Assembly (NCBI GenBank): GCA_013813125.1
Contig: JACCSH010000310.1
Coordinates: 1-6,707, forward strand
Length of the DNA stretch: 6,707 nt
Origin: Nocardioidaceae bacterium
GTDB lineage: Bacteria > Actinomycetota > Actinomycetes > Propionibacteriales > Nocardioidaceae
Direction of reading: 5' to 3'
Shown piece after piece: positions 5,321 through 6,707 of this stretch. The notes beneath the pieces were generated by a model. That model had not been told where the DNA came from. It saw only the letters and a program-made list of their open reading frames with translations, and ran no database searches. Numbering within the stretch: the stretch's first letter is position 1; the number at the start of each line of letters is the position of its first letter. Both the position numbers and the translations under genes were made by a program.

Positions 5321-5352
5321 GGAGTGTCTGAGCGCTCAGGAGTGTCAGAGCG
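5321..5352 (+). repeat. 14-base imperfect direct repeat at the convergent gene junction
   Basis: GGAGTGTCTGAGCG (5321-5334) and GGAGTGTCAGAGCG (5339-5352) differ at one base and start 18 bases apart. The second copy contains the ccdA stop codon (complement of 5345-5347). The arrangement may reflect a small tandem duplication at the 3' ends of the converging genes. Function is unknown. Confidence 0.4.
5328..5339. terminator. Palindrome between convergent DUF305 and ccdA genes, possible bidirectional terminator
   Basis: CTGAGCGCTCAG is a perfect 12-base palindrome in the 70-base gap between the DUF305 stop (5274) and the ccdA stop (5345). A hairpin here would be short and lacks a T-tract on either side, so intrinsic termination is uncertain. 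The position, after both stop codons, is what suggests a terminator role. Confidence 0.3.
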
Positions 5353-6181
5353 GGGTTTGCCAGTTGGCGACCACCACTTGGAGCTCGATGATGAGTCGCG
5401 CCCAGAGGCCAGTCACCTCGAGCAGCCCGACAAGTATGAGCAGTAGTCCGCCCGCCTGCATGACAGTGTGCGCATGCCGGCGAGCCCACGCGAAGGCTCT
5501 GAAAGCGCGCTCGACGCTCAGTGCGGCTAGCAGGAAAGGAATTCCGAGTCCGAGACTGTAAGCAAAGGACAGTAGAGCCCCTCGACCGGCCCCGCCGGCG
5601 CTGGCGGACAACGACAGCACCGCCGCGAGCGTGGGTCCGATACAGGGAGTCCACCCAACTCCGAAGAGCACGCCCAGCAGAGGCGCGCCCGCGACGCCAA
5701 CTCGTGGTCGGTATCCCGGCCGGAACGTGCGGGCAAGCACTGGAACTCGTCCCAACGCCCCGGTGAACACGAGCCCGAGAAGGATCGTGAACACTCCGAG
5801 AACCCGGGTGATCACATCCTGGTGGGCGATCAGCAGGTTGCCAGCCGCCCCGAAGGCGGCGCCGTAGCTGGTGAACACGGCGGCGAAACCGAGCACGAAG
5901 AGCAGAGTTCCGGTGACCGTTCGGCTCGGCGTCGGAAGGCGGGCTCGGGCAGGCGCAACGCGGGTGGCAGCAGTAACCCCGGGTCGTGCAAGTGGCTCTG
6001 CGGTCTCGATGAGCTGTGCGTCTGCTCCTGCCGTACCGCTCACATAGGCGAGATATCCAGGCAACAGCGGTAGGCAGCACGGGCTCAGGAATGACACCAG
6101 CCCGGCAGCGATGGCGACCGGGATAGCCAGCAGCAACGGTCCGTAGGTGACGAGCTCACCGGGGCCGGCAGCTAGGGTCAT
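5345..6181 (-). CDS. ccdA: Cytochrome c biogenesis / thiol-disulfide interchange protein CcdA
   Basis: This 278-residue polytopic membrane protein has about six helices. CcdA passes reducing equivalents from cytoplasmic thioredoxin to extracytoplasmic thiol-disulfide proteins through two membrane cysteines. Both are visible: [14 protein letters not shown] (33-46, Cys35 or Cys36) and [10 protein letters not shown] (176-185, Cys180), each in its usual Pro-flanked helix. The double Cys in the first motif is a mild variant. The loop after the first helix (about 50-88) is long and rich in Ala, Pro and Arg. ATG 6181 overlaps the tlpA-like stop as ATGA, and GAGG (complement of 6188-6191) lies 6 bases upstream, implying translational coupling. 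The gene converges on the DUF305 gene with a 70-base gap. ResB and CcsA, the usual partners in cytochrome c maturation, are not seen, although their absence cannot be judged beyond the right edge. Confidence 0.93.
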   Translation of the reverse strand: MTLAAGPGELVTYGPLLLAIPVAIAAGLVSFLSPCCLPLLPGYLAYVSGTAGADAQLIETAEPLARPGVTAATRVAPARARLPTPSRTVTGTLLFVLGFAAVFTSYGAAFGAAGNLLIAHQDVITRVLGVFTILLGLVFTGALGRVPVLARTFRPGYRPRVGVAGAPLLGVLFGVGWTPCIGPTLAAVLSLSASAGGAGRGALLSFAYSLGLGIPFLLAALSVERAFRAFAWARRHAHTVMQAGGLLLILVGLLEVTGLWARLIIELQVVVANWQTPL

Positions 6182-6707
6182 GAGCTGCCTCGTGAAGTGG
6201 CCTTCGAAGGTGCATCTTCGGTTCGGGCGAGCTCGTCCTCAAGAAGTCCGCGCAGAGTCGCGTAGCTGACCTGTCCCACCACCTTGGCGGCCACGTTGCC
6301 CTGCCGGTCGACGACCAAGGTGCTCGGAACCGCCGTCACGGGGATGATGCCAGCCAACTCGAGAAGGACCTGGCCGTCCGGGTCGGCGATGCTGGGGTAG
6401 GGAATGTTGAAAGCGCGAACGAACGCCTGTGCGGCGGCAGTCGTGTCTCGGGTGTCGATCCCGACGAACCGCACACCGCGGTCCGCGGTCTCGCGCGCCA
6501 GCTTGGCCAGGTCCGGGGCCTCGGCACGACAGGGGCTGCACCAGGAGCCCCATACGTTGAGCACCACGACCCGGCCGGCCAGATCGGTCAGCGCGAAGAG
6601 TTCTCCGTCCAGGGTGACCCCCTGCAGATCTGGAGCTTCGATGCGTTCATCGGGCGGATAGATCGTCAGACCCGTCGTTCCCGAGTACGGCGTGGCGCCA
6701 GCGCCGG
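6178..6707 (-). CDS. TlpA/ResA-like thioredoxin-fold protein, partial (N-terminus beyond right edge)
   Basis: The frame ending at the TGA (complement of 6178-6180) stays open to the right edge, giving at least 176 residues. The visible part begins in a Gly/Pro/Thr-rich stretch ([12 protein letters not shown]), then [16 protein letters not shown], the usual entry strand of TlpA/ResA/AhpC-TSA proteins. The redox motif is [15 protein letters not shown], with Cys codons at 6538-6540 and 6529-6531 (complement). [18 protein letters not shown] and the cis-Pro loop [10 protein letters not shown] (Pro codon complement of 6325-6327) complete the fold. A GTG at 6567 sits just before the redox motif, but starting there would delete the first strands, so the true start and any signal peptide or lipobox lie outside the window. 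Such proteins reduce disulfides of apocytochrome c, Sco-like or other copper-site proteins, fed by CcdA. The four-base overlap with ccdA shows the two are made together. Confidence 0.92.
   Translation of the reverse strand, partial: GAGATPYSGTTGLTIYPPDERIEAPDLQGVTLDGELFALTDLAGRVVVLNVWGSWCSPCRAEAPDLAKLARETADRGVRFVGIDTRDTTAAAQAFVRAFNIPYPSIADPDGQVLLELAGIIPVTAVPSTLVVDRQGNVAAKVVGQVSYATLRGLLEDELARTEDAPSKATSRGSS

Noticed and set aside
5271..6080. 269-codon minus-strand frame inside ccdA
   Set aside because: It is a different frame of the same strand as CcdA, is Arg-rich with no membrane helices, and is explained by the overlap.
6178..6567. Treating the tlpA-like gene as a complete 129-residue protein starting at GTG 6567
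   Set aside because: The frame stays open upstream to the window edge and encodes conserved TlpA-type sequence ([11 protein letters not shown]), so the short version would cut off the first strands of the fold.

Overview
The window looks like chromosomal DNA of a GC-rich actinobacterium. The evidence is a strong G/C bias at third codon positions, frequent GTG starts, several genes with a TAGnCT -10 box only 6-7 bases before the start codon (leaderless transcripts), and protein families with mycobacterial and nocardioform relatives. Placement in Propionibacteriales (Nocardioides-like) is a guess from the look of the proteins.

Left part (1-3991) is housekeeping. A PhzF-fold enzyme, cut by the left edge, reads leftward. 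From the same 44-base intergenic region a rightward series begins: a soluble PRC-barrel/MgtE_N/CBS protein, a small DUF1003 membrane protein, the Mrp/ApbC Fe-S cluster carrier ATPase (with its own leaderless promoter overlapping the previous stop codon) and the twin-arginine translocation protein TatB. From memory, the grouping of an MgtE_N/CBS gene, a DUF1003 gene and mrp also occurs in M. tuberculosis (around Rv1229c-Rv1232c), so it is probably an old conserved neighbourhood.

Right part (about 4046-6707) has a different character and looks like a metal, probably copper, handling module. A near-consensus promoter (TTGACT, 17 bases, TATGTT) has its spacer filled by an inverted repeat, ATACCCC-TGG-GGGGTAT, of the kind bound by CsoR-family repressors. 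It drives a four-helix DUF4396 membrane protein with an HCxxGC motif and a His-rich tail, then a DUF305 lipoprotein with two HH-containing halves joined by a Met-rich linker. Converging on these from the right are a TlpA/ResA-like thioredoxin (cut by the right edge) and CcdA, overlapping by ATGA. CcdA carries electrons across the membrane and TlpA-like proteins use them to reduce extracytoplasmic thiols.

Taken together, the right half suggests an envelope copper-binding pair under metal-responsive repression beside a thiol-reducing pair that could keep cysteines or copper sites reduced. The metal specificity and any functional link between the two pairs are inference. No regulator gene, tRNA, rRNA, transposase or CRISPR array was seen. 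No gene-free stretch exceeds about 110 bases.
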